Shown here in pieces: positions 1 to 7,035 of a stretch of 64,000 bases of DNA. Below the pieces are notes generated by a model. The model ran no database searches and was not told the DNA's origin. It was given only the letters and a program-made list of their open reading frames with translations. The first letter of the stretch is position 1. Each line of letters begins with the position of its first letter. Location: positions 257,375-321,374 of the forward strand of contig NZ_JBHSRF010000001.1 of NCBI RefSeq assembly GCF_042658925.1, read 5' to 3'. Made by a program: the position numbers and the translations under genes. The DNA is from Sphaerisporangium aureirubrum (GTDB lineage: Bacteria; Actinomycetota; Actinomycetes; Streptosporangiales; Streptosporangiaceae).

Positions 1-324
1 GTGGCGAACGACGGCTCGGTGCCGAGGCTGGCCGAGCTGCCCGCCCCGATCCGCGCCGTGGTGCAGGGCGCGTACGGACACGGGGTAGGCGATGTGTTCC
101 TCTACGCGGCACCATGTGCTTTCCTGGCCTTGGTCGCCATTCTGTTCATCAAGGAAGTACCGCTGCGGACTCTCAACTCCGAGCAGGTCCGCGCGGGAGC
201 GAGCGCTCAGCCGCCTGAGACGGCCGGCGCGGGGCCGGGCCGTCACGCCCGGCGGTCCCGCGGCGTCCGGGGTGAGCGGGGCGTGTCCCGGCGGGTGCGT
301 GTTCGTTCCAACCCGGAAGCATGA
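1..324 (+). CDS. MFS drug exporter, C-terminal fragment (DHA2-like)
   Basis: The gene enters from outside the window, so only its last 107 codons are seen. They contain one strongly hydrophobic segment (around residues 30-50) ending in the basic stretch KEVPLRTL. This is how 14-helix DHA2/EmrB-type major facilitator exporters usually end after their last helix. A proline- and arginine-rich cytoplasmic tail of about 50 residues follows. The downstream MarR gene lies on the same strand 40 bp away and is a natural candidate regulator of the exporter. The family call is inferred from one helix and the context, so substrate specificity cannot be stated. Confidence 0.6.
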   Translation: MANDGSVPRLAELPAPIRAVVQGAYGHGVGDVFLYAAPCAFLALVAILFIKEVPLRTLNSEQVRAGASAQPPETAGAGPGRHARRSRGVRGERGVSRRVRVRSNPEA

Positions 325-364
325 CGGTGGTGTCTTCCCGGCCATCTCGGAAAGGTGGGGCCGC

Positions 365-886
365 ATGACGGCCAGAACACAGGCGGCGATCCCCGTCGAG
401 GCGTTCGAGGCGTACTGCTCCCTGGAGCAGCAGCTCGGCGTGCTGTTCCGGCGCTCCCGGGCGATATCGGCGGAGGTGGGACGCGCGGTCCACCCCGAGC
501 TGGAGCCCGGCGCGTACAGCCTGCTGGTCCGGATCGACACCGCGGCCCCCGCGCGGCCGAGCGATCTCGCCGCCTACTTCCGGGTCGGCAAGGCCACCAT
601 CAGCCGCCAGGTCAAGGTGCTGGAGGAGCTCGGGCTGGTGGGGCGGCAGGACGACCCGCTGGACGGGCGGGTCTGCCGGCTGGCCCTCACCGACGAGGGC
701 CGGGTGCGGCTGGACCGCGCGCGCTCGGCCCGCCAGGAGCGCTTCTACTCCCTGCTCGGCACCTGGCCTGAGGACGACGTGCGCCGGCTGGCCGACATGC
801 TGGCGCGGTTCAACACCCTCACCGCGCCCAAGGAGCGCGATCACTTGCCGGGCACGGCGACGCCGCCCGGGTTGCCCGGCGCGTAG
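365..886 (+). CDS. MarR family transcriptional regulator
   Basis: A 173-residue protein, normal length for MarR repressors. The winged helix-turn-helix lies at about residues 55-115: a recognition-helix region (RVGKATISRQVKVLEELGLV) followed by the wing motif DPLDGRVCRLALTDEG, which is highly typical of the family. These proteins bind DNA as dimers and commonly control a neighbouring efflux pump, which fits the exporter fragment just upstream. The ATG at 365 is chosen because the fold begins shortly after it; the frame is open further upstream but that part looks non-coding. The last 46 bp overlap the end of the convergent SPFH gene. Confidence 0.88.
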   Translation: MTARTQAAIPVEAFEAYCSLEQQLGVLFRRSRAISAEVGRAVHPELEPGAYSLLVRIDTAAPARPSDLAAYFRVGKATISRQVKVLEELGLVGRQDDPLDGRVCRLALTDEGRVRLDRARSARQERFYSLLGTWPEDDVRRLADMLARFNTLTAPKERDHLPGTATPPGLPGA

Positions 887-1809
887 ACCGTGATGCCCTG
901 GGGCAGGGCCTTGAGCTTCTCGATCTCGGCGCACGTGGCGCAGAGGTCGTAGCCCTTCTGGCGTTCCTTGTTGGCCTCGGCCTGGGCGCGGGCCTGCGCG
1001 ATGGCCGCCTGCGACTCGGCCACCCCGGCGAACGCCGCCTGCGCGCGGTCGACCGCCGCCTGCACCTGCGCGGGCAGCGTGATCCGCACCAGGTTGAAGC
1101 GCAGGTCCACCAGGTAGGCGGCGCCGAGCATCTGGCGCAGGTCGCGGTCCAGGCTGGCGTTCACCGCATTCTGGATCTTGACGAGGCTGGCGTTGTTGTC
1201 CCGCGCGACGAGCCTGATCGTCTCCTGCGCCGCGCCGCCCTCCACGAACGCGCAGGAGGACACCAGCTCGGGGCACCGGAAGGCGCCGATCTGGCTGCGC
1301 AGCGCGTTGTCGATGACCGGGCGGATGGCCTGGCCGAAGAAGGACGACCAGCCCTCCTCGCCGTCGTAGGGGTAGCGCATCGTGTCGTCCTGGCCGCGGA
1401 AGCGCCGGGTGCCGAACTTGTCGTCGAACTGCTTGAGCGTCTCCGGTTCGAGGTTGAGCCGGAAGTACAGGGTGCCCTCGATGCCCATGTTCACGCCGTC
1501 GCTGCTCGGGACGGTCACCACGTCCACGCCGAGCAGTGTGCTGCGCTTGGCGTCGGCGGTGATCGTGTAGAAGCGCTGCTGGGCCGGGTAGCGGTGGACC
1601 TCGGACCACCAGCCGGTCCAGGTCAGCCCGGAGGCCGGCTGGATGATCTGCCGGATGCGGCTGTCGTCGAACGGGCCGCCGTCCCGGACGACCGCCACCT
1701 CGCCGCCTCCGGTGCTCTCGTAGCCGCCGAGGAGGCCGATCAGGGTGGGGATGGCCAGGACGACGGCCGTGATGGCGGCCGTGATGACCAGGGGGGCGCG
1801 TACGGACAC
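841..1809 (-). CDS. SPFH/Band 7 domain membrane-anchored protein
   Basis: A 322-residue protein with a single N-terminal membrane segment (about residues 7-28), then a prohibitin/stomatin-like SPFH domain (about residues 35-220) and an Ala/Gln-rich helical region (about 225-280) of the kind that drives oligomerisation. SPFH proteins form ring-like scaffolds at the membrane and often influence proteolysis or membrane domains; the specific job here is unknown. The GTG start at 1809 has an AGGAGG ribosome-binding site about 7 bases upstream. Two Cys in the pattern CATC near residue 294 are unusual and might be a small metal or redox site. Its 3' end overlaps the convergent MarR gene. Confidence 0.8.
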   Translation of the reverse strand: MSVRAPLVITAAITAVVLAIPTLIGLLGGYESTGGGEVAVVRDGGPFDDSRIRQIIQPASGLTWTGWWSEVHRYPAQQRFYTITADAKRSTLLGVDVVTVPSSDGVNMGIEGTLYFRLNLEPETLKQFDDKFGTRRFRGQDDTMRYPYDGEEGWSSFFGQAIRPVIDNALRSQIGAFRCPELVSSCAFVEGGAAQETIRLVARDNNASLVKIQNAVNASLDRDLRQMLGAAYLVDLRFNLVRITLPAQVQAAVDRAQAAFAGVAESQAAIAQARAQAEANKERQKGYDLCATCAEIEKLKALPQGITVYAPGNPGGVAVPGK

Positions 1810-2032
1810 TGAGGACCTCCTGTGCGTCGATCGGTGCGGGATGGGGGGTGACGCCGGTACTCGTCACCGTCCACCGTAGAAATCGTTCAACGATTCCACA
1901 AGATGCCGAGAGGACATTTCTTGCGTCTTCCGTGACGCCGTGCCGCGCGGGTGCAGGGACGGCATGGGAGTTGATGCCGGGATGCGTGTTGGTCCCGCGG
2001 GCAGATGGGCGCCCGGCATACTCTGTCCGGTT

Positions 2033-2251
2033 ATGGAGACGCGCTGGGTGGGTCCGGACGGCTTAGAGATCACGGTCGCGGCCCACGGCCACGGCCAGGT
2101 TCTCCGCCTCCGGCGGCACGGCGAGCACGTCGCCGACTGCTCCTCGGTCGACGAGTTGCGCCGCTTCGTGGACCTCGCGGACCTGTGCGAGGTGATCACC
2201 GTCCCCTTCGGCGAGCGTGCCCCGCGCCGTCGCCAGGAGGCGCTGTCATAG
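2033..2251 (+). CDS. Small hypothetical protein
   Basis: A 72-residue acidic/basic mixed protein of unknown function. It starts METRWVGPDGLEI, and the C-terminal half is rich in Leu, Asp and Arg (SVDELRRFVDLADLCEV), suggesting two short strands followed by helices. The ATG at 2033 is preferred over an upstream ATG because upstream codons look non-coding and the sequence from here has strong third-position GC. It sits just before the tRNA-Thr gene. No family is recognised with confidence. Confidence 0.55.
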   Translation: METRWVGPDGLEITVAAHGHGQVLRLRRHGEHVADCSSVDELRRFVDLADLCEVITVPFGERAPRRRQEALS

Positions 2252-2345
2252 GGGTTCCCCGAGAGGCGTTCTGATTCGCGCCGGGCGCGGGGTCCGTGTA
2301 TGGTTACACCTGTCCAACGGCGCGGCGACGCGAGACGCGGGACAA

Positions 2346-2418
2346 GCCCCTTTAGCTCAGTCGGCAGAGCGTCTCCATGGTAAGGAGAAGGTCTACGGTT
2401 CGATTCCGTAAAGGGGCT
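2346..2418 (+). tRNA. tRNA-Thr (anticodon GGT)
   Basis: A full cloverleaf can be drawn. The acceptor arm is GCCCCTT with AAGGGGC, the D arm GCTC/GAGC, the anticodon arm TCTCC/GGAGA with loop ATGGTAA (anticodon GGT), and the T arm TACGG/CCGTA with loop TTCGATT. The discriminator base is T and CCA is not encoded. A terminator-like hairpin follows at 2432. Confidence 0.96.
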
Positions 2419-2431
2419 CGGCAGCGTAGAT

Positions 2432-2464
2432 GCCCTTTCCGGCCATTCCGGGTGGGGCTTTTCG
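2432..2464 (+). terminator. Intrinsic terminator after tRNA-Thr
   Basis: GCCCTTTCCGG and CCGGGTGGGGC pair into an 11-step stem with one mismatch and two G-T wobbles, with a 5-base loop. TTTTC follows directly. The position, 13 bases after the tRNA-Thr 3' end, fits termination of the tRNA transcript before tRNA-Met. Confidence 0.65.
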
Positions 2465-2499
2465 CTTGGGCGGGTATATATTTTATTTGACCGTCCGGG

Positions 2500-2573
2500 G
2501 GCGGAGTAGCTCAGTCAGGCAGAGCAAGCGGCTCATAATCGCTGTGTCGCCGGTTCAAGTCCGGCCTCCGCTA
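2500..2573 (+). tRNA. tRNA-Met, elongator (anticodon CAT)
   Basis: The cloverleaf is complete. The acceptor arm is GGCGGAG with CTCCGCT (one G-T pair at position 1-72), the D arm GCTC/GAGC, the anticodon arm AGCGG/TCGCT with loop CTCATAA (anticodon CAT), and the T arm GCCGG/CCGGC. The paired 1-72 position argues against an initiator tRNA, which has a 1-72 mismatch. A lysidine-modified tRNA-Ile cannot be excluded by eye, but the place just before rpmG is usual for elongator tRNA-Met in actinobacteria. An AT-rich TATATATT about 20 bases upstream may be the -10 box. Confidence 0.93.
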
Positions 2574-2649
2574 CTACCCTTCCGGGTCACCGATGAGGCG
2601 ACCTGGTTCGGGTTGTCCATGTGTCCCAAACGTAGAAAGGCACTCCCAC

Positions 2650-2814
2650 GTGGCTGCCACCGACGTTAGGCCAAAGATCACGCTGGCCTGCCAGGAGTGC
2701 AAGCACCGCAACTACATCACGCGGAAGAACCGGCGCAACGACCCGGACCGGCTTGAGCTGAAGAAGTACTGCCCGAACTGCAAGTGCCACCGGGCGCATC
2801 GCGAGACCCGGTAG
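2650..2814 (+). CDS. rpmG: 50S ribosomal protein L33
   Basis: A 54-residue basic protein matching L33 of the large ribosomal subunit. It keeps both CxxC pairs (CQEC near residue 14 and CPNC near residue 43), so this is the zinc-binding C+ form. Core motifs NYITRKNRRNDPDRLELKKY and the C-terminal HRETR are present. The GTG at 2650 is chosen because GAAAGG lies at ribosome-binding distance and the length matches the family. Actinobacteria often carry a second, zinc-free L33 used under zinc starvation; none is in this window. It follows the two tRNA genes, as in many related genomes. Confidence 0.96.
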   Translation: MAATDVRPKITLACQECKHRNYITRKNRRNDPDRLELKKYCPNCKCHRAHRETR

Positions 2815-2878
2815 TTCCCGCGGTCCCTCCGGCGGGACGGCCTGCGGGCCGCCCCGGCGCGACCGCCATCACGCGCCA

Positions 2879-2907
2879 CCGGCGCCCTCCATGCGAGGCG
2901 CCGGTTT
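2879..2907 (+). terminator. Intrinsic terminator downstream of rpmG
   Basis: CCGGCGCC and GGCGCCGG form a perfect 8-bp stem around a 10-base loop and are followed by TTT. It sits about 65 bp past the rpmG stop and before the next gene, separating rpmG from the dehydratase operon. Confidence 0.65.
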
Positions 2908-3012
2908 GACGCGTCCCCGGGAATCAGTGAGCCCTGCGCGTGACTGCGGACAGCCGAAGGTTGTTCTGTTACCGTCGGCTCGTCGGCTCGCGTTTCGAAA
3001 GGCACTGGCACG

Positions 3013-3462
3013 ATGGCGTTGAACCGTGATTTCGTCGGGCGCACCTACCCGTCGCCCGCCTCCTACGAGGTCAGCCGGGTCAAGATCAGGGAATTCGCGG
3101 GCGCGATCGGCGACCGCAACCCGATCTACCGCGACCCCGAGGCCGCCAGGGCCGCCGGCCACCCCGACGTGGTGGCCCCGCCGACCTTCCCCATCGTGTT
3201 CAGCCTCACCGGCGCCGGCGACATCCTCGCCGACCCCGAGCTCGGGCTCGACTTCAGCATGGTGGTGCACGGCGAGCAGCGCTTCGAGTACACCCGCCCC
3301 ATCCACGCGGGCGACGAGCTGATGTGCTCCTCCACGATCACCGAGATCCGCAGCGTCGGGCGCAACGAGTTCCTGACCCTGCGCAGCGACGTGACGACCG
3401 TCGGCGGCGAGGCCGTCTGCACGACCTACAACACCCTTGTCGAGCGCGGAGGGGCGGCGTAA
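3013..3462 (+). CDS. MaoC-like (3R)-hydroxyacyl-ACP dehydratase subunit HadA type
   Basis: A 149-residue protein with a MaoC/hot-dog N-terminal dehydratase fold of the HadA/HadC type. The family start ALNRDFVGRTYPSPASYEVSR, the core IREFAGAIGD.NPIYRD and the segment PPTFPIVF are all present. In this subunit type the catalytic Asp-His pair is supplied by the HadB partner, encoded immediately downstream with only 3 bp between stop and start. The heterodimer dehydrates 3-hydroxyacyl-ACP during fatty-acid elongation in actinobacteria (mycolate synthesis in mycobacteria; the substrate here is not known). The ATG at 3013 is preceded by GAAAGG. Confidence 0.88.
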   Translation: MALNRDFVGRTYPSPASYEVSRVKIREFAGAIGDRNPIYRDPEAARAAGHPDVVAPPTFPIVFSLTGAGDILADPELGLDFSMVVHGEQRFEYTRPIHAGDELMCSSTITEIRSVGRNEFLTLRSDVTTVGGEAVCTTYNTLVERGGAA

Positions 3463-3465
3463 GCG

Positions 3466-3894
3466 ATGACGGCCACGGTGAAGTACGACGAGATCGAGGT
3501 CGGCCTGCAGATCCCCGCGGTCGACTACCCGGTGCGCCGCGTCGACCTGGTGATGTACGCGGGGGCCTCGGGCGACTTCAACGCGATCCACTGGAACGAG
3601 CGGCACGCCAAGGCCGTCGGGCTGCCGGACGTGATCGCGCACGGCATGTTCACCATGGCGCAGGGCGGCCGGTTCGTCACCGACTGGGCGGGCGACCCCG
3701 GCGCGGTGCTCGACTACGGCGTGCGCTTCTCGTCGATGGTGGTCGTGCCGGACGACGACAACGGCGCGGTGATCTCCGTGAGCGGGGTCGTGGAGGAGAA
3801 GCTCGACGACAACCGCGTGGTGATCTCGCTCACCGCCCGGTCCGGGGACTCGCGGGTGTTGTCCAAGGCCCGCGCGACGGTGCGCCTCGCCTGA
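3466..3894 (+). CDS. MaoC-like (3R)-hydroxyacyl-ACP dehydratase subunit HadB type
   Basis: A 142-residue hot-dog protein carrying the hydratase motif YAGASGDFNAIHWNE (residues about 26-40), which holds the catalytic Asp and His of MaoC enzymes, followed by VIAHGMFTMAQGG. It pairs with the upstream HadA-type subunit, with 3 bp between the genes and the same strand, so the two are almost certainly co-translated. The pair dehydrates (3R)-hydroxyacyl thioesters. The substrate length is not visible from sequence. Confidence 0.9.
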   Translation: MTATVKYDEIEVGLQIPAVDYPVRRVDLVMYAGASGDFNAIHWNERHAKAVGLPDVIAHGMFTMAQGGRFVTDWAGDPGAVLDYGVRFSSMVVVPDDDNGAVISVSGVVEEKLDDNRVVISLTARSGDSRVLSKARATVRLA

Positions 3895-3935
3895 TCACCT
3901 GAATGCTTCCGCCCCTGGTGGGTACTGGGGCGAAG

Positions 3936-5045
3936 GTGACAGAGGCACCGAAGCATGTACAGGGACTCGCCGAAGAACGGGCGGCGGTGCGGGCCGAGCA
4001 CGACGACGCCGCGGCCGACCTGCTGAGGCAGCGGATCGAGGACGCCGGATGGACGGTCCGGGACACGGGCGACGGCTTCGAGCTGGCCCCCCAGCCGCCG
4101 TTCAAGGTCTGGCCGGAGGTCTCGTCGGTCCCGGTCACGCACGACGGCACCGCCGAGGGCGACCGGGACGGCACCGAGCTGCGCACGCGGACACCGACGC
4201 GCGGCACGCGGCCGGACGAGGGCGGCGCCGAGAGCGTCGGCACCGAGAGCATGATCGCCTCACAGGTCCTGTGGGACTCCACGCTCGCCGCGTCGCGGCT
4301 GGACGAGGCGATCACCGCCGCGGCCGCCGCGCAACGGCACGACGAGGTCCCGGCCTCCGCGGTGACGATAGCGCTCGTGGTCGACGGCCACCCGTCCGAC
4401 CTGCGTAAATGCGTTGACGCGCTCATCTCCTACACCCAGGACCGGATCATCGCGCTGGACCTCGGCAACATGGACGGCGCCGGCACCGTCCTGCACGAGC
4501 TGGCCGAGCGGCATCCCGGCCGGGTCACGGCGTGGCACGTGGCCGAGACCCCGCACTGGCGGGGCGGCACGGCCGGCTGGGGCGCCGCCAGGAACAAGCT
4601 CCTGGAACTGGACTCCGGCGAGGTCCACGTGGTCATGGAGACCTCCACCGTGCTGGACGGCGACGCCGTCACGCCGCTGGTGGAGTCGCTGCGCGAGGGC
4701 GTGGTGGCGGCGGGCTGGAAGGGCCTGACCCACGACGGCGACGAGTGGCGCGAGGCCGGCCCCGGTGAGGTGCGGGCCCTGCGCGGCAACCTGTTCGCCG
4801 TGCGCCGCGAGGCGGCCCTGAAGGCGGGCGGCTTCCCCGAGGAGGCCCACTACTACCGCCACGCCGACCTGGAGTTCTCCCTGCGCCTCCCCGGCAGGCT
4901 GGTCGCCGCCGAGGAGCACCTCCCCGTCCACCGCGAGCGCCACCGCCCCTACCACGAGGCCGACCCCGCGTACCGCGACCGCGAGTCGGGCCGCACGGAC
5001 GACCGCGTGCGGCGCCTGCTGCGCCCCGGGGACGGCCAGGCGTAG
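3936..5045 (+). CDS. Glycosyltransferase-like protein with CysS-type N-terminal region
   Basis: A 369-residue protein with two distinct parts. Residues about 1-55 (LAEERAAVRAEHDDAAADLL, then GWTVRDTGDGFEL) closely resemble the extreme C-terminal helical region of cysteinyl-tRNA synthetase. Residues about 140-350 look like a GT-A fold, family-2-like nucleotide-sugar transferase: ALVVDGHPSDLRKCVDALIS, GWGAARNKLLELDSGEVHVV, and RGNLFAVRREAALKAGGFPE. The usual DxD is not obvious (VMETSTVLDGD occupies that place), so activity is uncertain. Translation could also start at an ATG at 3903; the GTG at 3936 is preferred because the conserved part begins right after it and GGGGCGAAG precedes it. It is 41 bp after hadB and may belong to that operon. 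Confidence 0.65.
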   Translation: MTEAPKHVQGLAEERAAVRAEHDDAAADLLRQRIEDAGWTVRDTGDGFELAPQPPFKVWPEVSSVPVTHDGTAEGDRDGTELRTRTPTRGTRPDEGGAESVGTESMIASQVLWDSTLAASRLDEAITAAAAAQRHDEVPASAVTIALVVDGHPSDLRKCVDALISYTQDRIIALDLGNMDGAGTVLHELAERHPGRVTAWHVAETPHWRGGTAGWGAARNKLLELDSGEVHVVMETSTVLDGDAVTPLVESLREGVVAAGWKGLTHDGDEWREAGPGEVRALRGNLFAVRREAALKAGGFPEEAHYYRHADLEFSLRLPGRLVAAEEHLPVHRERHRPYHEADPAYRDRESGRTDDRVRRLLRPGDGQA

Positions 5046-5106
5046 CGGACCCGGTCTAGGCTGGGGCCCGGCGGGCAGGCCGCCGATCTCGTGGTGGGGA
5101 AGGTGC

Positions 5107-6231
5107 ATGGCTGAGCGGGAGGATGGGGTGCGGCTCGCGCCGTTCACCACGTTGCGGGTGGGCGGCGCCGCGCGGACGTTCGTGACCGCCGGGAGCGGCG
5201 ACGAGCTGGCCGGGGCGGTGGCCGAGGCCGACCGGGTGGGAGAGCCGGTGCTGGTGCTCGGCGGCGGCAGCAATCTGCTGATCTCGGACGACGGTTTCGA
5301 CGGTCTCGTCGTGAAGGTGGCGTCCCGGGGCGTGCACGTCGCCGGGAGCGACGGGCGGGTCGAGGTGACCGCCGAGGCCGGGGAGGACTGGGACGGGCTG
5401 GTCGACCGGGCCGTAGCCGAGGGCTGGTCCGGCGTGGAGTGCCTGTCCGGCATCCCCGGGCTGGTGGGCTCCACGCCCATCCAGAACGTCGGCGCGTACG
5501 GCCAGGAGGTGGCGCAGACCGTCACCCGCGTGCGGGTCTACGACCGGCGCGCCCGTGAGGTGCGGGAACTCGGCGCGGACGAGTGCGGCTTCGCGTACCG
5601 CCACAGTGTCTTCAAGGACGACCCGGCCAGGTTCGTCGTGCTCGCGGTGACCTACGGCATGGAGCGGTCGCCGCTCTCCGGGCCGGTGGCGTACCAGGAG
5701 CTGGCCACCCGGCTCGGGGTGGAGCTCGGCGTCCGCGCCGACCCCCGCGACGTCCGCACGGCCGTGCTGGCCCTGCGCCGCGGCAAGGGCATGGTGCTCG
5801 ACCCCGCCGACCCCGACACCTGCAGCGCCGGATCCTTCTTCACCAACCCGATCCTGAGCGCCGCCGAGGCCGCCGCCCTGGAGCACCGCGCCCCCGGCTT
5901 CCCCCGCTGGGACATGCCCGGGGACCGGGTCAAGGTCCCCGCCGCGTGGCTGATCGAGCACTCCGGCTTCCCCAAGGGCTACCGCCGCGGCCCCGCGCGG
6001 ATCTCCACCAAGCACACCCTGGCGCTGACCAACCCGGGCGGCCTCCACGTCACCGGCTTCCCCACCGACCCCGAGGCGCTCCTGTCGGCCGCCCCGGAGC
6101 CCGGCGGGGCCGAGCCCGCGGCCACGGCCGCCGACCTCCTCGACCTCGCCCGCGAGATCCGCGAGGGGGTCGAGGCGAAGTTCGGCGTGACCCTGGTCAA
6201 CGAGCCCGTCCTGGTCGGCGTGCGTCTCTGA
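5107..6231 (+). CDS. murB: UDP-N-acetylenolpyruvoylglucosamine reductase
   Basis: A cytoplasmic flavoenzyme that reduces UDP-GlcNAc-enolpyruvate to UDP-MurNAc with NADPH, the second committed step of peptidoglycan synthesis. The 374 residues start with the FAD-binding part (FTTLRVGGAARTFV, then VLGGGSNLLISDDGFDGLVV). The signature GIPGLVGSTPIQNVGAYGQE and the catalytic region CSAGSFFTNP (the Ser that donates the proton) follow. The closing KFGVTLVNEPVLVG is typical of type I MurB. The ATG at 5107 has GGAAGG at the right distance. Its place downstream of rpmG/had genes is a conserved actinobacterial order. Confidence 0.96.
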   Translation: MAEREDGVRLAPFTTLRVGGAARTFVTAGSGDELAGAVAEADRVGEPVLVLGGGSNLLISDDGFDGLVVKVASRGVHVAGSDGRVEVTAEAGEDWDGLVDRAVAEGWSGVECLSGIPGLVGSTPIQNVGAYGQEVAQTVTRVRVYDRRAREVRELGADECGFAYRHSVFKDDPARFVVLAVTYGMERSPLSGPVAYQELATRLGVELGVRADPRDVRTAVLALRRGKGMVLDPADPDTCSAGSFFTNPILSAAEAAALEHRAPGFPRWDMPGDRVKVPAAWLIEHSGFPKGYRRGPARISTKHTLALTNPGGLHVTGFPTDPEALLSAAPEPGGAEPAATAADLLDLAREIREGVEAKFGVTLVNEPVLVGVRL

Positions 6232-6233
6232 CC

Positions 6234-6800
6234 TCAGACGAGGGCCTCGGCGAACAACACGAACGCGAAGACGACGAAGCAGGCGGCGGCGCCGTAGCGG
6301 ATCGCCTTCTCCGGGAGGTGGCGGCCGAGGAGGCGGCCCACCAGGATCGCCAGGGCGTCGGCGGCGACCATGCCGACCGTCGAGCCGATCCAGGTGCCGA
6401 GCCAGCCGTGCTGGGTGGCGAGGGTGATGGTGGCGAGCATGGTCTTGTCGCCCAGCTCGCTGAGGAAGAACGCCACGGTGACCGCGATGACGGCGTTCCG
6501 GGTGGTGCGCTCCGCCTTGCGGGACTCGTCCGCGCTCAGCTCGTCACCGCGCAGCGTCCACAGCGCGAAGAACAGGAAGGCGATGCCCGCCACCACGGAG
6601 ATGGCCGTGCGGGGCAGCGCGTTGCCGATCAGCCCGCCCAGGCCGACGCTGAGCAGATGGACCACGGTGGTGGCGATGGTGATCCCCGCCAGCACCGGCC
6701 ACGTCTTGAACCTGGTGGCGAAGGTCAGTGCCATGAGCTGGCTCTTGTCGCCGAGCTCGGCCACGAAGACCACGGCGAGACTGATCCAGAACGCTTCCAA
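6234..6800 (-). CDS. GDT1/TMEM165 (UPF0016) family Mn2+ transporter
   Basis: An integral membrane protein of about 188 residues with two copies of the family signature: VFVAELGDKSQLMALTFATR near the start and FFLSELGDKTMLATITLATQ in the second half. About six helices are present. The E-x-G-D-[KR]-[ST] motifs bind the cation; bacterial members export Mn2+ (or Ca2+). The start is set at the TTG at 6800, which has GAAGAAGGG 8 bases upstream. An ATG at 6884 in the same frame would place the start inside the upstream yybP-ykoY riboswitch and is therefore rejected. The riboswitch strongly supports a manganese role. Confidence 0.9.
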   Translation of the reverse strand: MEAFWISLAVVFVAELGDKSQLMALTFATRFKTWPVLAGITIATTVVHLLSVGLGGLIGNALPRTAISVVAGIAFLFFALWTLRGDELSADESRKAERTTRNAVIAVTVAFFLSELGDKTMLATITLATQHGWLGTWIGSTVGMVAADALAILVGRLLGRHLPEKAIRYGAAACFVVFAFVLFAEALV

Positions 6801-6846
6801 CGGGGGTCGCCCTTCTTCTGGTGCGACCGGGCCGGAAGCGGCACCC

Positions 6847-6990
6847 GGGGAGTCTTTCGGGCACAGACCTCGGCCCGGCAGCATGAACGTGCATGACTGC
6901 TGGGCCGAAGGTCTCGTCCGCCTCTACGCGAGGCCCGCGTGACCGGGCCTTACGGCCAGTGTGTCGATCACGCGATTGGGACTACTCCCC
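6847..6990 (-). ncRNA. yybP-ykoY manganese riboswitch
   Basis: Read on the minus strand, the leader begins GGGGAGTAGTCCC, the hallmark 5' P1/L1 sequence of this class. It closes with AGACTCCCC, so GGGGAGT (6990-6984) and ACTCCCC (6853-6847) pair perfectly. Inside lies a long hairpin, starting CGGACGAGACCTT and ending GCCGAGGTCT around an ATGCACGTTCAT loop region. These are the conserved stems and the Mn2+-binding internal loops of the class. It ends 46 bp before the TTG start of the Mn2+ transporter gene, so Mn2+ probably switches on its expression. Confidence 0.88.
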
Positions 6991-7035
6991 TTCGGAAATT
7001 CGCTGTAACTCTACCGGAAGCCGTCAAATCGATCG

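Noticed and set aside
173..1867. Very long antisense reading frames (such as minus-strand 173-1867, 10647-13238, 13669-16083, 43497-46157)
   Set aside because: They lie opposite clearly conserved genes and have low-complexity Arg/Gly/Pro-rich or His/Gln-rich translations, the usual shadow of high third-position GC.
2346..2573. tRNA-Thr/tRNA-Met pair as an integration site for an element
   Set aside because: No integrase and no repeated tRNA 3' end was seen in the window, and the flanking order is the normal housekeeping one.
3903..3935. Upstream ATG start for the glycosyltransferase-like gene
   Set aside because: The 11 extra residues show no family similarity and there is no ribosome-binding site, so the GTG at 3936 is preferred.
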